From contig NZ_BNBT01000075.1 of NCBI RefSeq assembly GCF_014656095.1, positions 1 through 38,298 on the forward strand: DNA of 38,298 nucleotides. The letters are read 5' to 3'. The translations under genes and the position numbers were made by a program. The notes beneath the pieces are model-generated. The model had not been told where the DNA came from and searched no databases. It worked only from the letters and a program-made list of their open reading frames with translations. The number at the start of each line of letters is the position of its first letter. The first letter of the stretch is position 1. This document shows, piece after piece, positions 15,696-25,760 of this stretch. This DNA is from Streptomyces longispororuber (GTDB lineage: Bacteria > Actinomycetota > Actinomycetes > Streptomycetales > Streptomycetaceae).

Positions 15696-16439
15696 ATGGC
15701 GGACAGCTTCGGACCGATGCGGAACGACGATGCCGGTGACGGCATCGGCATCGGCACGGACGCGGGCGCCCCGCGCAAGGAGCCCATCCGGGTCCTCGTC
15801 GTGGACGACCACGCGCTCTTCCGCCGCGGCCTGGAGATCGTCCTCGCCGCCGAGGAGGACATCCAGGTGGTCGGGGAGGCCGGGGACGGCGCCGAGGCGG
15901 TGGACAAGGCTGCCGACCTGCTGCCGGACATCGTCCTCATGGACGTGCGGATGCCCAAGCGCGGCGGTATCGAGGCGTGCACCTCCATCAAGGAGGTGGC
16001 CCCCAGCGCGAAGATCATCATGCTGACGATCAGCGACGAGGAGGCCGACCTCTACGACGCGATCAAGGCGGGGGCCACCGGTTACCTCCTGAAGGAGATC
16101 TCCACGGACGAGGTCGCCACGGCGATCCGCGCGGTGGCCGACGGGCAGTCGCAGATCAGCCCGTCGATGGCGTCGAAGCTGCTCACGGAGTTCAAGTCCA
16201 TGATCCAGCGCACCGACGAGCGGCGCCTCGTGCCCGCGCCCCGGCTCACCGACCGGGAGCTGGAGGTCCTCAAGCTGGTGGCCACCGGCATGAACAACCG
16301 GGACATCGCCAAGGAGTTGTTCATCTCCGAGAACACCGTGAAGAACCACGTGCGCAACATCCTGGAGAAGCTGCAACTGCACTCCAGGATGGAGGCCGTG
16401 GTCTACGCGATGCGGGAGAAGATCCTCGAGATCCGGTGA
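15696..16439 (+). CDS. NarL/LuxR-family response regulator
   Basis: 247 aa. A ~30-residue leader precedes a receiver domain with acid pocket Asp37/Asp38, phospho-acceptor Asp83 (DIVLMDVRMPKRGG) and Lys133 (GYLLKE). A LuxR-type helix-turn-helix occupies ~180-232 (LTDRELEVLKLVATGMNNRD). Strong ribosome site GGGGAGG four bases before the ATG at 15696. TAGGGT at 15641-15646 is a plausible -10. No kinase gene is adjacent, so it is an orphan regulator or serves a distant kinase. The position between hpf and secA is conserved in Streptomyces; target genes are unknown. Confidence 0.93.
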   Translation: MADSFGPMRNDDAGDGIGIGTDAGAPRKEPIRVLVVDDHALFRRGLEIVLAAEEDIQVVGEAGDGAEAVDKAADLLPDIVLMDVRMPKRGGIEACTSIKEVAPSAKIIMLTISDEEADLYDAIKAGATGYLLKEISTDEVATAIRAVADGQSQISPSMASKLLTEFKSMIQRTDERRLVPAPRLTDRELEVLKLVATGMNNRDIAKELFISENTVKNHVRNILEKLQLHSRMEAVVYAMREKILEIR

Positions 16440-16496
16440 GGTGCCGGAGGAATCCGGGAGGCGCCGCGGGGGCGCGGGCCGCCCGGAGGCGCCGGC

Positions 16497-17672
16497 TCAG
16501 GTGAGGGCGCGGACCAGGTCCGCCGTCAGTTCGGGGCGGTCCATGACGCGCTCCACGCGGACGGCGTCGCAGCCCACCCACTGAGCCGCCTCGAGCAGCG
16601 CCTGGGCGACCGCCGGCACCGCCTTGGGGCCCTCCAGCGACACCTGCTTGGCCACCAGCGTGGTGCCCTCGCGGGCCGGGTCCACGCGGCCGACGAGACG
16701 GCCGCCCGCGAGGACCGGCATCGCGAAGTAGCCGTGAATCCGCTTCTGCTTGGGGACGTACGCCTCCAGGCGGTGGGTGAAGCCGAAGAGCCGCTCCGTG
16801 CGGGCCCGCTCCCAGATCAGCGAGTCGAAGGGAGACAGGAGCGTGGTGCGGTGGCGGCCCCGCGGGGGCGTCGCCAGGGCCTCGGGGTCCGCCCAGGCGG
16901 GCTTGTCCCAGCCCTCGACCGTCACCGGCACCAGACCCGAGTCCGCGACCACCGCGTCGAACTCCTCGCCCTTCAGACGGTGGTAGTCCGCGATGTCCGC
17001 GCGGGTGCCGACGCCGAGGGCCCGGCCGGCCAGGCGGACCAGGCGGCGCACGCACTCCCTGTCGTCCAGGTCGTCGTGGAGCAGGGCCTCGGGCACGGCG
17101 CGCTCGGCGAGGTCGTACACCCGCTTCCAGGAGCGGCGCTCCACGCACACCACCTCGCCGTACATCAGCGCGCGCTCGACAGCGATCTTCGATTCGGACC
17201 AGTCCCACCACTCGCCCTTGTTCTTCGCGCCGCCCAACTCCGTGGCCGTCAGGGGGCCTTCAGCGCGGAGCTGCTTGATCACCTGGTCGTACGCGCCGTC
17301 CGGGAGGTCGTGGTGCCACTGCGGGCGCGCGCGGTAGGCGCGGCGGCGGAAGGCGAAGTGGGGCCACTCCTCGATGGGCAGCACGCAGGCGGCGTGCGAC
17401 CAGTACTCGAAGGCGTGCCTGTCGGTCCAGTACGCCTGCTCGACCGTCTTGCGGCCGACCGCGCCCAGGCGCGCGTACGGGATCAGCTCGTGGGAGCGGG
17501 CCAGGACCGAGATGGTGTCGAGCTGGACCGCGCCCAGGTGCCGGAGGACGCCGCGGACGCCCGCTCTGCGGTCCGGGGCGCCGAGGAACCCCTGGGCCCG
17601 CAGGGCCAGGCGGCGGGCCTCCGCGGCGGTGAGTTCGGCTTGGGGGCGGTGCGTGCGGGTGGGCTCGGTCAT
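16497..17672 (-). CDS. YcaQ/AlkX-like winged-helix DNA glycosylase
   Basis: 391 aa, HTH_42 superfamily (AlkZ/YcaQ group). The catalytic-type motif QLD (Gln50-Leu51-Asp52, in LGAVQLDTISVLARSHEL) is the QxD form typical of the YcaQ/AlkX branch rather than the QxQ of AlkZ. YcaQ-type enzymes unhook interstrand crosslinks and remove alkylated bases, so a role in genome protection, possibly against self-made or rival genotoxins, is inferred. The ATG at 17672 is chosen because TATCGT (17685-17680) lies seven bases upstream with no Shine-Dalgarno, suggesting a leaderless mRNA. It converges on the upstream regulator with only 57 bases between stops. Confidence 0.85.
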   Translation of the reverse strand: MTEPTRTHRPQAELTAAEARRLALRAQGFLGAPDRRAGVRGVLRHLGAVQLDTISVLARSHELIPYARLGAVGRKTVEQAYWTDRHAFEYWSHAACVLPIEEWPHFAFRRRAYRARPQWHHDLPDGAYDQVIKQLRAEGPLTATELGGAKNKGEWWDWSESKIAVERALMYGEVVCVERRSWKRVYDLAERAVPEALLHDDLDDRECVRRLVRLAGRALGVGTRADIADYHRLKGEEFDAVVADSGLVPVTVEGWDKPAWADPEALATPPRGRHRTTLLSPFDSLIWERARTERLFGFTHRLEAYVPKQKRIHGYFAMPVLAGGRLVGRVDPAREGTTLVAKQVSLEGPKAVPAVAQALLEAAQWVGCDAVRVERVMDRPELTADLVRALT

Positions 17673-17855
17673 GAGCGGAACGATAGGGGGAGGGTCTGAC
17701 AACCGGGTTCGGTGGTGGGGTGCTGCCGGAGGAGGCCACGCGGGGGACCCGGTCCCGCTGCCCCCTCGCCGGAAGGGGCGCGGTGGCCCGGCCCCGGCCC
17801 CGCGCGGAACCGGGGGCTGCCACCTCCGGGCCCCCGCCCCGCCCCGTGTGCGGCC

Positions 17856-18452
17856 TCAGGTGTCGGACGGGCCCGGTGCGACGGGGCCCGCCGGGAGGTA
17901 CTGCTGCTGGGACGGGAGGCCGATGTCGGTGGGCAGGAGCGCGGCGACCCAGCAGTCGCGGAGGGTGTCCTTGTTCGGCAGGGCCGCGCGGAGCGTGCCC
18001 TCGAACGTGAAGCCCGCCTTCTCGGCGACCGCGCGGGAGCCCGTGTTGCCCACTTCGGCACGCCACTCCAGGCGCGTGCAGCCGAGGCGGGTGAACGCCC
18101 AGTGGGCGAGGGCCAGGACGGCCTCCGTCATGTAGCCGTTGCCCCGGTGCTCGGTCGCGGTCCAGAAGCCGATCTCCCAGCTCCCCGCGCGCGGGTGGTG
18201 CAGGCTGGTGGCGGCCAGGAGCGGGCCGCCCGCGCGGGGACGCACGGCGAAGGTGTACTCCGTGTCGAGGCGCCAGCCGTCGGGGACCATGCGGCCGGTG
18301 AAGCCCTCGGCGTCCACGCGCGCGTAGGGCGACGGGATGGTCGTCCAGCGCTGGATGTCGGGGTCCTGGCAGGCCGCGTACACCTCGTCCGTGTCGGCGG
18401 GGGTGAACGTACGCAGCAGCAGGCGCGAGGTGGTGAGGGTGACGGGCTCCAT
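17856..18452 (-). CDS. GNAT-family N-acetyltransferase (RimJ/RimL type)
   Basis: 198 aa. Begins with the RimJ/RimL-like LTTSRLLLRTFTPADTDEV. The acetyl-CoA loop is EHRGNGYMTEAVLALAHWAF (R-x-x-G-x-G/A). Near the C-terminus it has NTGSRAVAEKAGFTFEGTLR, typical of Acetyltransf_3 proteins that acetylate ribosomal N-termini or small amines. The substrate cannot be assigned. The reading frame remains open far upstream through repetitive DNA; ATG 18452 is chosen by homology to the usual family start. No Shine-Dalgarno is evident. Confidence 0.88.
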   Translation of the reverse strand: MEPVTLTTSRLLLRTFTPADTDEVYAACQDPDIQRWTTIPSPYARVDAEGFTGRMVPDGWRLDTEYTFAVRPRAGGPLLAATSLHHPRAGSWEIGFWTATEHRGNGYMTEAVLALAHWAFTRLGCTRLEWRAEVGNTGSRAVAEKAGFTFEGTLRAALPNKDTLRDCWVAALLPTDIGLPSQQQYLPAGPVAPGPSDT

Positions 18453-18550
18453 CGGCAGATTCTGCGCGGGGCGCCCGCCGGGGCGCCAGCGGTTTGCGCG
18501 TGCCAGGCCACGGCGCCCACGCGAACCCCCCGCCCGAACCCCCCGCCCAA

Positions 18551-18626
18551 GCCCCGCCCGAAGCCCTCCGCCCGAGGCCCACGTGCAGTCCCCGCCCGAA
18601 GCCCTCCGCCCAAGGCCCGCGTGCAG
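18551..18626 (+). repeat. 38-bp direct repeat, two tandem copies
   Basis: Copies at 18551-18588 and 18589-18626 agree at 35 of 38 positions. Partial, diverged units with the core CCCGCCCGA continue on both sides to about 18760. Intergenic and C-rich on the plus strand. Confidence 0.75.
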
Positions 18627-18814
18627 CCCCGCCCGAGGTCCGCGCGGCCCCCCGGCCCGAGGCCCGCGCGACCCCACCGCCCCGTACCCGCGCGCATCCC
18701 CCGCCCGAGGCCCCCGCGACCCCCCCCCGCCCGAAACCCCCGCGGAGCGCCCGCACCCCCGCCTCCCGCTGCCCCCGCGTCCCTGTTTGCGGCACCTTCC
18801 AGGCCGCCCGAGCG

Positions 18815-18862
18815 TTGACGTACTGGCAGACCTCCCGGCGTAGCGGGGTCCTCGCATACGAT
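18815..18862 (+). promoter_or_regulatory. candidate secA promoter elements
   Basis: TACGAT (18857-18862) is a good -10 (TAnnnT), placing the transcript start near 18869. TTGACG (18815-18820) is a good -35 sequence but is 36 bases from it, so the two do not form one standard promoter. A GGAG ribosome site follows at ~18910-18913. Confidence 0.3.
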
Positions 18863-18924
18863 GGCCGTTGCCCGACGAGTACAACCGACCGTGCCAGGCC
18901 CGACCGGCAAGGAGACCAACCCCC

Positions 18925-21744
<2,820 letters not shown>

Positions 21745-21766
21745 CGCCGCGCGGACCGTGAGCGTG

Positions 21767-21801
21767 GAGAGGGCCGGGTGCCGGTGGCGCCCGGCCCTCT
21801 C
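21767..21801. terminator. secA / Rv3235-like bidirectional terminator
   Basis: Arms 21767-21782 and 21786-21801 form a 16-bp stem with one G-T wobble and a three-base loop, 23 bases after the secA stop and 25 bases after the stop of the convergent gene. It can serve both directions. Confidence 0.85.
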
Positions 21802-21825
21802 GCGTACCCGGCCACCGGCGCCACC

Positions 21826-22382
21826 TCAGGCCCGGTGGCGTGAGCCGCCGTCTACCTCCACGGCCGTACAGCGCCAGCGTTCGTCCTCGCCCCGGTGCAG
21901 GCGGAACGCCAGGGCACGCAGGGCCGGACCGGCGCCGACGCGGGCGAAGACCTCGTAGACGCCGGGGCGCACCTCGTAGTGGCCGACGCGGCGCACGGCG
22001 GGCCGGTGGGGGAGCGCAGCGGGAGCAGTTCGGCGAGGCGCACCAGGTCGTCGTAGGCGGTGTGCGCGATGTGGCGGGCCACGGCGTGCACGGGGCGCTG
22101 CCCGCTGAGCACCAGTAACAGCAGCTCCGTGAAGAGTTCGGCCGGGTGCGGGGGCGGCTGCGCGGGCACGCGGTGTGTCCGGGCGCCGGGCCAGCGCGGA
22201 TCGGGCCGGCCGGGCGGGCGGCCCGCCGGGGGCCGGGACGCGGCCGGGCGGGTGGACACAGGGGGGTGCGGACGGGGAGACCCGGCGCGGCGCGGCCGGG
22301 TCATGACCTTCGGCACGGCGGTCTTCGGATGGGCGGTCTTCGGCACGGCGGTCTTCGGCTGGGGTGTACCGGGCTGGGGCAT
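21826..22382 (-). pseudogene. Rv3235-family protein gene with an apparent frameshift
   Basis: From the ATG at 22382 (AGAGG upstream) the frame gives a Pro/Lys-rich leader and then the family core (PAELFTELLLLVLSGQRPVHAVARHIAHTAYDDLVRL, in two parts). After LLPLRSP it turns into Ala/Ser/Thr/Arg-rich out-of-frame sequence. One base over, the expected ending appears (RRVGHYEVRPGVYEVFARVG, then ALAFRLHRGEDERWRCTAVE) and stops at 21826. The span of 557 bases is one short of a multiple of three, so a single missing base between about 21998 and 22020 explains it. The family is small, uncharacterised and conserved beside secA in actinobacteria. It is either a true pseudogene or an assembly error in a G/C homopolymer. 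Confidence 0.72.
22308..22367 (-). repeat. 15-nt tandem repeat, 4 units
   Basis: Units 22308-22322, 22323-22337, 22338-22352 and 22353-22367 encode PKTAV-type pentads (PKTAV, PKTAH, PKTAV and a diverged PQPGT-like unit) in the leader of the Rv3235-family gene. The first and third units are identical. Confidence 0.85.
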
Positions 22383-22701
22383 GGTGCGGCCTCTGTTCGC
22401 GGAGTGGACGGAGTGGACGGGAGCGTCCCGGGATACCGGGGGGTAACTTCGCTGGGGATCTTGTACGGCGGCGGGGGCGGCCCTGGCAACGCCGTCCGGG
22501 GCGGGCCGGGGACGGCCGGAGGGTTCCCTCATCAGGGGGACGGGGGCCGGGTGCCGCCCGGTGTCCGCGGGGGCGGAGGGGGTGACGGGCCGGACGTGGG
22601 TGGACGCCGTCCCGGAGGCGGGCGGCACCTCGAAGGGGGACGCGCGCACGTATCCTGAAGGCCCTTGTCGAGAGCGTTCGCGACTACGAAAGCGGCCGAG
22701 C
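22383..22701. other. divergent intergenic region
   Basis: 319 bases between the Rv3235-like gene and the DUF6912 gene. A 9-bp direct repeat GGAGTGGAC occurs twice at ~22400-22417. TATCCT at 22651-22656 is a possible -10 for the rightward gene. Otherwise G-rich with nothing recognised. Confidence 0.4.
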
Positions 22702-23220
22702 ATGCGCGTGTACGTCCCCCTGACACTGCCCCGTCTCGCGCAGGCGCACGAGGCGGGCGAGCTGGGTCCCGGGCCGCTGACCGCGTACGCCGTGACGCCC
22801 GCGCTGCGCGAGTGGTACGTGTCCGACGACATCGAGGAACTGGAGTACGCGGCCCTGAACCGGGCGGCGCTCGCCTCGTTGCGGCTGCTCGCGGGCGAGC
22901 CCGGCGCGGCCCGGCGCCGCGTCGTCCTCGCGGCGGACGTGCCGGACGGCGCCGCCGTGGCCGACCCCGACCGCGGCCTGGACACCGGGGCGCTCGGCGA
23001 GGTGCGGATCGCGGGGGCGCTGCCGCTGGCCAAGGCGGCGGCCGTGCACGTGGACTCCGGGGACGCCGAGCGGGACGTGGCGGCGGCGGTCGACGCGCTG
23101 GGCGCGGCGGACCACGGGGACGACGACGCGCAGTTCGTCGTGGACGGGGCCGAGGACCACGAGCTGCTCTGGTACGCGACGCAGGAGATCCCGAACCTGG
23201 TGGCGGACGGGCCGGCCTGA
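22702..23220 (+). CDS. DUF6912 family protein
   Basis: 172 aa. Begins MRVYVPLTLPRLAQAHEAGE and contains AYAVTPALREWYVSDDIEEL and ALNRAALASLRLL, the features of a small actinobacterial family now called DUF6912. No signal peptide, membrane segment or catalytic motif is visible; the C-terminal half is acidic. Function unknown. The start ATG has only a weak ribosome site, with TATCCT about 46 bases upstream. It is followed, after 93 bases, by the HAD phosphatase gene. Confidence 0.82.
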   Translation: MRVYVPLTLPRLAQAHEAGELGPGPLTAYAVTPALREWYVSDDIEELEYAALNRAALASLRLLAGEPGAARRRVVLAADVPDGAAVADPDRGLDTGALGEVRIAGALPLAKAAAVHVDSGDAERDVAAAVDALGAADHGDDDAQFVVDGAEDHELLWYATQEIPNLVADGPA

Positions 23221-23284
23221 GCCGGGGCGCCGCCCCGGTGCCCAGGCGCCCCGGCGCCGGGCGGTGCGGTCGGTGGGGGCGGCG

Positions 23285-23307
23285 TTGTCGGTGGGGCCCG
23301 GTACCGT
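23285..23307 (+). promoter_or_regulatory. candidate leaderless promoter of HAD gene
   Basis: TACCGT (23302-23307) stands six bases before the ATG, as expected for a leaderless transcript. TTGTCG lies 11 bases upstream of it, shorter than a normal spacer. Confidence 0.4.
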
Positions 23308-23313
23308 CGTGGG

Positions 23314-23991
23314 ATGGGGAAGCTGCATCACGGGGCGTACGGGGCCCACATCGTCTGGGACTGGAACGGCACACTTCTGCACGACATCCACGCGGTGATC
23401 GAGGCGACGAACGCCTCGTTCCTGGAGCTGGGTCTTGAGCCAATCACGCTGGAGCGGTACCGCGAGCTGTACTGCGTGCCGGTGCCGCGGTTCTACGAGC
23501 GGCTGATGGGGCGGTTGCCCACCGAGGCCGAGTGGCTGGTGATGGACGCCGTCTTCCACAAGCACTACGGGGCGCGCGTGGACGCGTGCGCGCTCGCCGA
23601 GGGGGCGGCGGAGCTGCTCGCCTCGCGGCAGGCGGCGGGGCTGACGCAGTCGCTGCTCTCGCTGGCGCCGCACGAGCAGTTGGTGCCGTTGGTACGGCGG
23701 CACGGGATCGCCGAGCGGTTCACGCGGATCGACGGGCGGACGGACGGGTCGCACACGGGGAAGGCCGAGCGGATGGTGCGGCACCTCGCGGAGCTGCCGG
23801 GGGTGGATCCGGCGCGGATCGTCGTGATCGGGGACGCGGTGGACGACGCGGTGGCCGCGGCGCACGTGGGGGCGCGGGCCGTGCTGTACACCGGGGGCTC
23901 GCACTGCCGGGCCAGCCTGGAGGCCGCCGGGGTTCCCGTCGTCGACACCCTCACCGAAGCAGTGGCTACCGCCGAGGGCTTGGTGGCCTAG
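23314..23991 (+). CDS. HAD-superfamily hydrolase
   Basis: 225 aa. Motif I is VWDWNGTLLHD: the nucleophile is Asp16, but the second acid of DxD is Asn18. This variant is frequent in streptomycete HAD proteins and may alter or slow phosphatase chemistry. A helical cap follows (LGLEPITLERYRELYCVPVP). Motif III/IV is GDAVDDAVAAAHVGARAVLYTGG. The architecture resembles phosphoglycolate phosphatase-like enzymes, but the substrate is unknown. The gene is probably leaderless (see the -10 six bases upstream). It stands alone, followed by ~550 bases of repeats. Confidence 0.88.
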   Translation: MGKLHHGAYGAHIVWDWNGTLLHDIHAVIEATNASFLELGLEPITLERYRELYCVPVPRFYERLMGRLPTEAEWLVMDAVFHKHYGARVDACALAEGAAELLASRQAAGLTQSLLSLAPHEQLVPLVRRHGIAERFTRIDGRTDGSHTGKAERMVRHLAELPGVDPARIVVIGDAVDDAVAAAHVGARAVLYTGGSHCRASLEAAGVPVVDTLTEAVATAEGLVA

Positions 23992-24093
23992 GCCAGGGCC
24001 TGCCCGGCCCCGGCTGCCCCCGGCAGGCGCCTCGGTGCAACGGCCGGGCGGCACCTGGGCCGGGCCATGGCCGAGCCCATGCGCGACCGCTGA

Positions 24094-24283
24094 GCGGCAC
24101 CTGGGCGCTGTGCCCACCCGTCCCGCCCTGCGGGACGACTGCCCACAGCAGGGGGGCCTCGCCCCGCCCGCTGCGCGGAGCCAGGGCCCTGGCCGGGCCC
24201 GTGCGTAACGCCTGCGCGGCACCTGGGCGCTGTGCCCACCCGTCCTGCCCCGCGGGACGATTGCCCACAGCAAAGGGGCCTCG
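24094..24283 (+). repeat. 68-bp direct repeat, two copies plus a fragment
   Basis: Copies at 24094-24161 and 24216-24283 match at about 62 of 68 positions. Each contains an interrupted palindrome starting GCTGTG and ending CACAGC with a CGTCCCGC/GCGGGACG inner stem. A truncated copy begins near 24049. The palindrome resembles dispersed intergenic repeats common in Streptomyces genomes. Confidence 0.8.
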
Positions 24284-24319
24284 TCCGCTACCCGCAGCGT
24301 TCAGCGTCGGGGCCCGGGT

Positions 24320-24529
24320 GGGAAAGGTTGCGCCGCGGTAGCGGCGGAAGGCGGGGGTGCCAGCCGCAAGCGCTTCGCGTCGGGGCCGAGGGGGCAAGGC
24401 CGTGGTGGTACGGGTGGGCGGGTGGGAGAGCTTTTGCCGCGGTAGCGGCACAGTGGGGCGCCAGCCGCAAGCGCTCCGCGTCGGGGCCGGGCCCGCGCAG
24501 CCGGGGCGTTACGGGTGGGCGGGTGGGAG
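24320..24529 (+). repeat. ~100-bp direct repeat, two copies
   Basis: Copies at ~24320-24428 and ~24432-24529 share CCGCGGTAGCGGC, then CCAGCCGCAAGCGC, then CGTCGGGGCCG and a GTACGGGTGGGCGGGTGGGAG-like end. The second contains the perfect hairpin TGCCGC-GGTA-GCGGCA. A partial third copy ends at ~24320. Confidence 0.75.
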
Positions 24530-24538
24530 GGCAGGCCC

Positions 24539-25105
24539 CTACGTCACCGGGGCCTTCGCCCGCAGCACCGTGAGGAACTCCCGCATCCACCCCGAATGAT
24601 CCGCCCAGGCCCTGGCCGAGACCAACGTGCCGTCGACCACCGCCTCCGCGTCCTGGTACGTGGCCCCGGCCGTCTGCATGTCGAGTTCCAGGGCCGGGTA
24701 GGCCGTGACGCGGCGCCCCGCGAGGGCCCCGACGGCCGCGGTGAGCAGGGGGCCGTGGCAGATCTGGGCCACCGGCTTGTCCGCGTCGAAGAAGGCCTTG
24801 AGGATCTTGCGGAGCTCCGGGTCGCCGCGCAGGTACTCCGGGGCCCGGCCGCCGGGCACCACCAGGGCGACGTACTGCCCGGGGTCGACGTCGGCGAAGG
24901 CCAGGTCGGCGGGCCAGGTGTAGCCCGGCTTCTCCGTGTACGTGTCGAAGCCCGGCTCGAAGTCGTGCACGACGAACTGGAGCTTCTTGCGGGTCGGGGC
25001 CGCGATGTGGACGTCGTACCCCTCCTCGCGCAGTCGCTGGTACGGGTAGAGGACCTCCAGTGACTCCGCCGCGTCGCCGGTGACCATCAGGATCTTGGCT
25101 GCCAT
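24539..25105 (-). CDS. DJ-1/PfpI family protein
   Basis: 188 aa, the size of a single DJ-1/PfpI domain. The nucleophile elbow is Cys116-His117 (AQICHGPLLTAA), with Glu17 in the position of the conserved acid (ESLEVLYP) and PGGRAPEYLR before it. The family includes proteases, deglycase-like and stress proteins; the precise activity is unresolved even for well-studied members. ATG at 25105 follows GGGAG by about nine bases. It converges on the HAD gene across repeats and diverges from the glutamate dehydrogenase region. Confidence 0.9.
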   Translation of the reverse strand: MAAKILMVTGDAAESLEVLYPYQRLREEGYDVHIAAPTRKKLQFVVHDFEPGFDTYTEKPGYTWPADLAFADVDPGQYVALVVPGGRAPEYLRGDPELRKILKAFFDADKPVAQICHGPLLTAAVGALAGRRVTAYPALELDMQTAGATYQDAEAVVDGTLVSARAWADHSGWMREFLTVLRAKAPVT

Positions 25106-25409
25106 GAGTGCTCGCTCCCTGCTCGCTGCCGGGCGGTCACGTCCGTGTCGCCAACGTGCCTCTCCCGGGGGCGTTTGCCAAGGGGTCCGCCGGGCAGCCG
25201 GGCGGGGACCGGGGACGCCGGCCCGGCCCCGGCCGGAGCCCCGGGGGTGCCGGGGAAACGCGAGGTCAGCCAGGAAGACCCGGGGAGACCGGGGTGGCGT
25301 GAGAGGGATCGGGAGGACGGGCACTGTGCAGAGTGTCAAAGTTCGGGGCCTGGTTTTGTACACATACGGCTCATGACGAGTTCCCGGTGGGGGGCGATAG
25401 CCTTGTCCC
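25106..25409. promoter_or_regulatory. divergent promoter region, PfpI / NAD-GDH
   Basis: Rightward: TAGCCT (25398-25403) is a strong -10 with TGAC at 25374-25377 as a likely -35; the transcript would start at the GTG of the upstream ORF (25410). Leftward: a perfect TTGACA (25339-25334, minus strand) has no matching -10. The remaining sequence shows nothing recognisable. Confidence 0.45.
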
Positions 25410-25760
25410 GTGATCAGCGCGATATCCCGCGGGGGCACCGCCGCCTCCGCCCTGCGCCCGATACGCACGGAGGACATCCGTGCCGGGCGCCTCGCTGACG
25501 TTCACCCGCGGTGCGGACAGCGCGTTCGGCGCGACCGCCGGGGCCGGTCGGTGGACTCCCCGGAATTGGCGGAATCCCGCCCGCTCACCGCTCATCGAGA
25601 CATAACGTCGACACCGGCCGGAGACCCCGCGTCGCGGCGTCATGTCACATCACTTCCTTCTACGTCACGCAACGGCGCGCGACAGGAGTCAGAGGACAAT
25701 GCAGACCAAGCTGGACGAAGCCAAGGCCGAGCTGCTCGCGCGAGCCGCCCGGGTAGCTGA
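25410..25760 (+). CDS. possible leaderless upstream ORF overlapping NAD-GDH start
   Basis: 116 codons from a GTG exactly six bases after the -10-like TAGCCT, to a TGA 62 bases inside the glutamate dehydrogenase gene, in another frame. The first ~50 codons (VISAISRGGTAASALRPIRT...) keep a high G/C third position like real genes; the later part does not. No domain is recognised. It may be a regulatory leader peptide whose translation crosses the ribosome site of the main gene, or simply untranslated leader. Treat as hypothetical. Confidence 0.3.
   Translation: MISAISRGGTAASALRPIRTEDIRAGRLADVHPRCGQRVRRDRRGRSVDSPELAESRPLTAHRDITSTPAGDPASRRHVTSLPSTSRNGARQESEDNADQAGRSQGRAARASRPGS

Larger units (their letters stand above)
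18453..18924. other. noncoding region between acetyltransferase and secA
   Basis: 472 bases. From ~18520 to 18760 the plus strand is very C-rich (CCCGCCCGA motifs) with a 38-bp direct repeat. The last ~110 bases hold the secA promoter and ribosome site. No gene is supported, although minus-strand reading frames stay open because of the base bias. Confidence 0.6.
23992..24538. other. repeat-filled intergenic region
   Basis: 547 bases between two convergent genes (HAD and PfpI). They are occupied by two families of direct repeats (68 bp and ~100 bp) and fragments of further copies. No gene or terminator is convincingly present, though hairpins in the repeats could end transcription. Confidence 0.7.

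Noticed and set aside
24094..24283. CRISPR or insertion sequence
   Set aside because: Only two 68-bp copies, no spacer regularity, no transposase reading frame and no terminal inverted repeats with target duplication.
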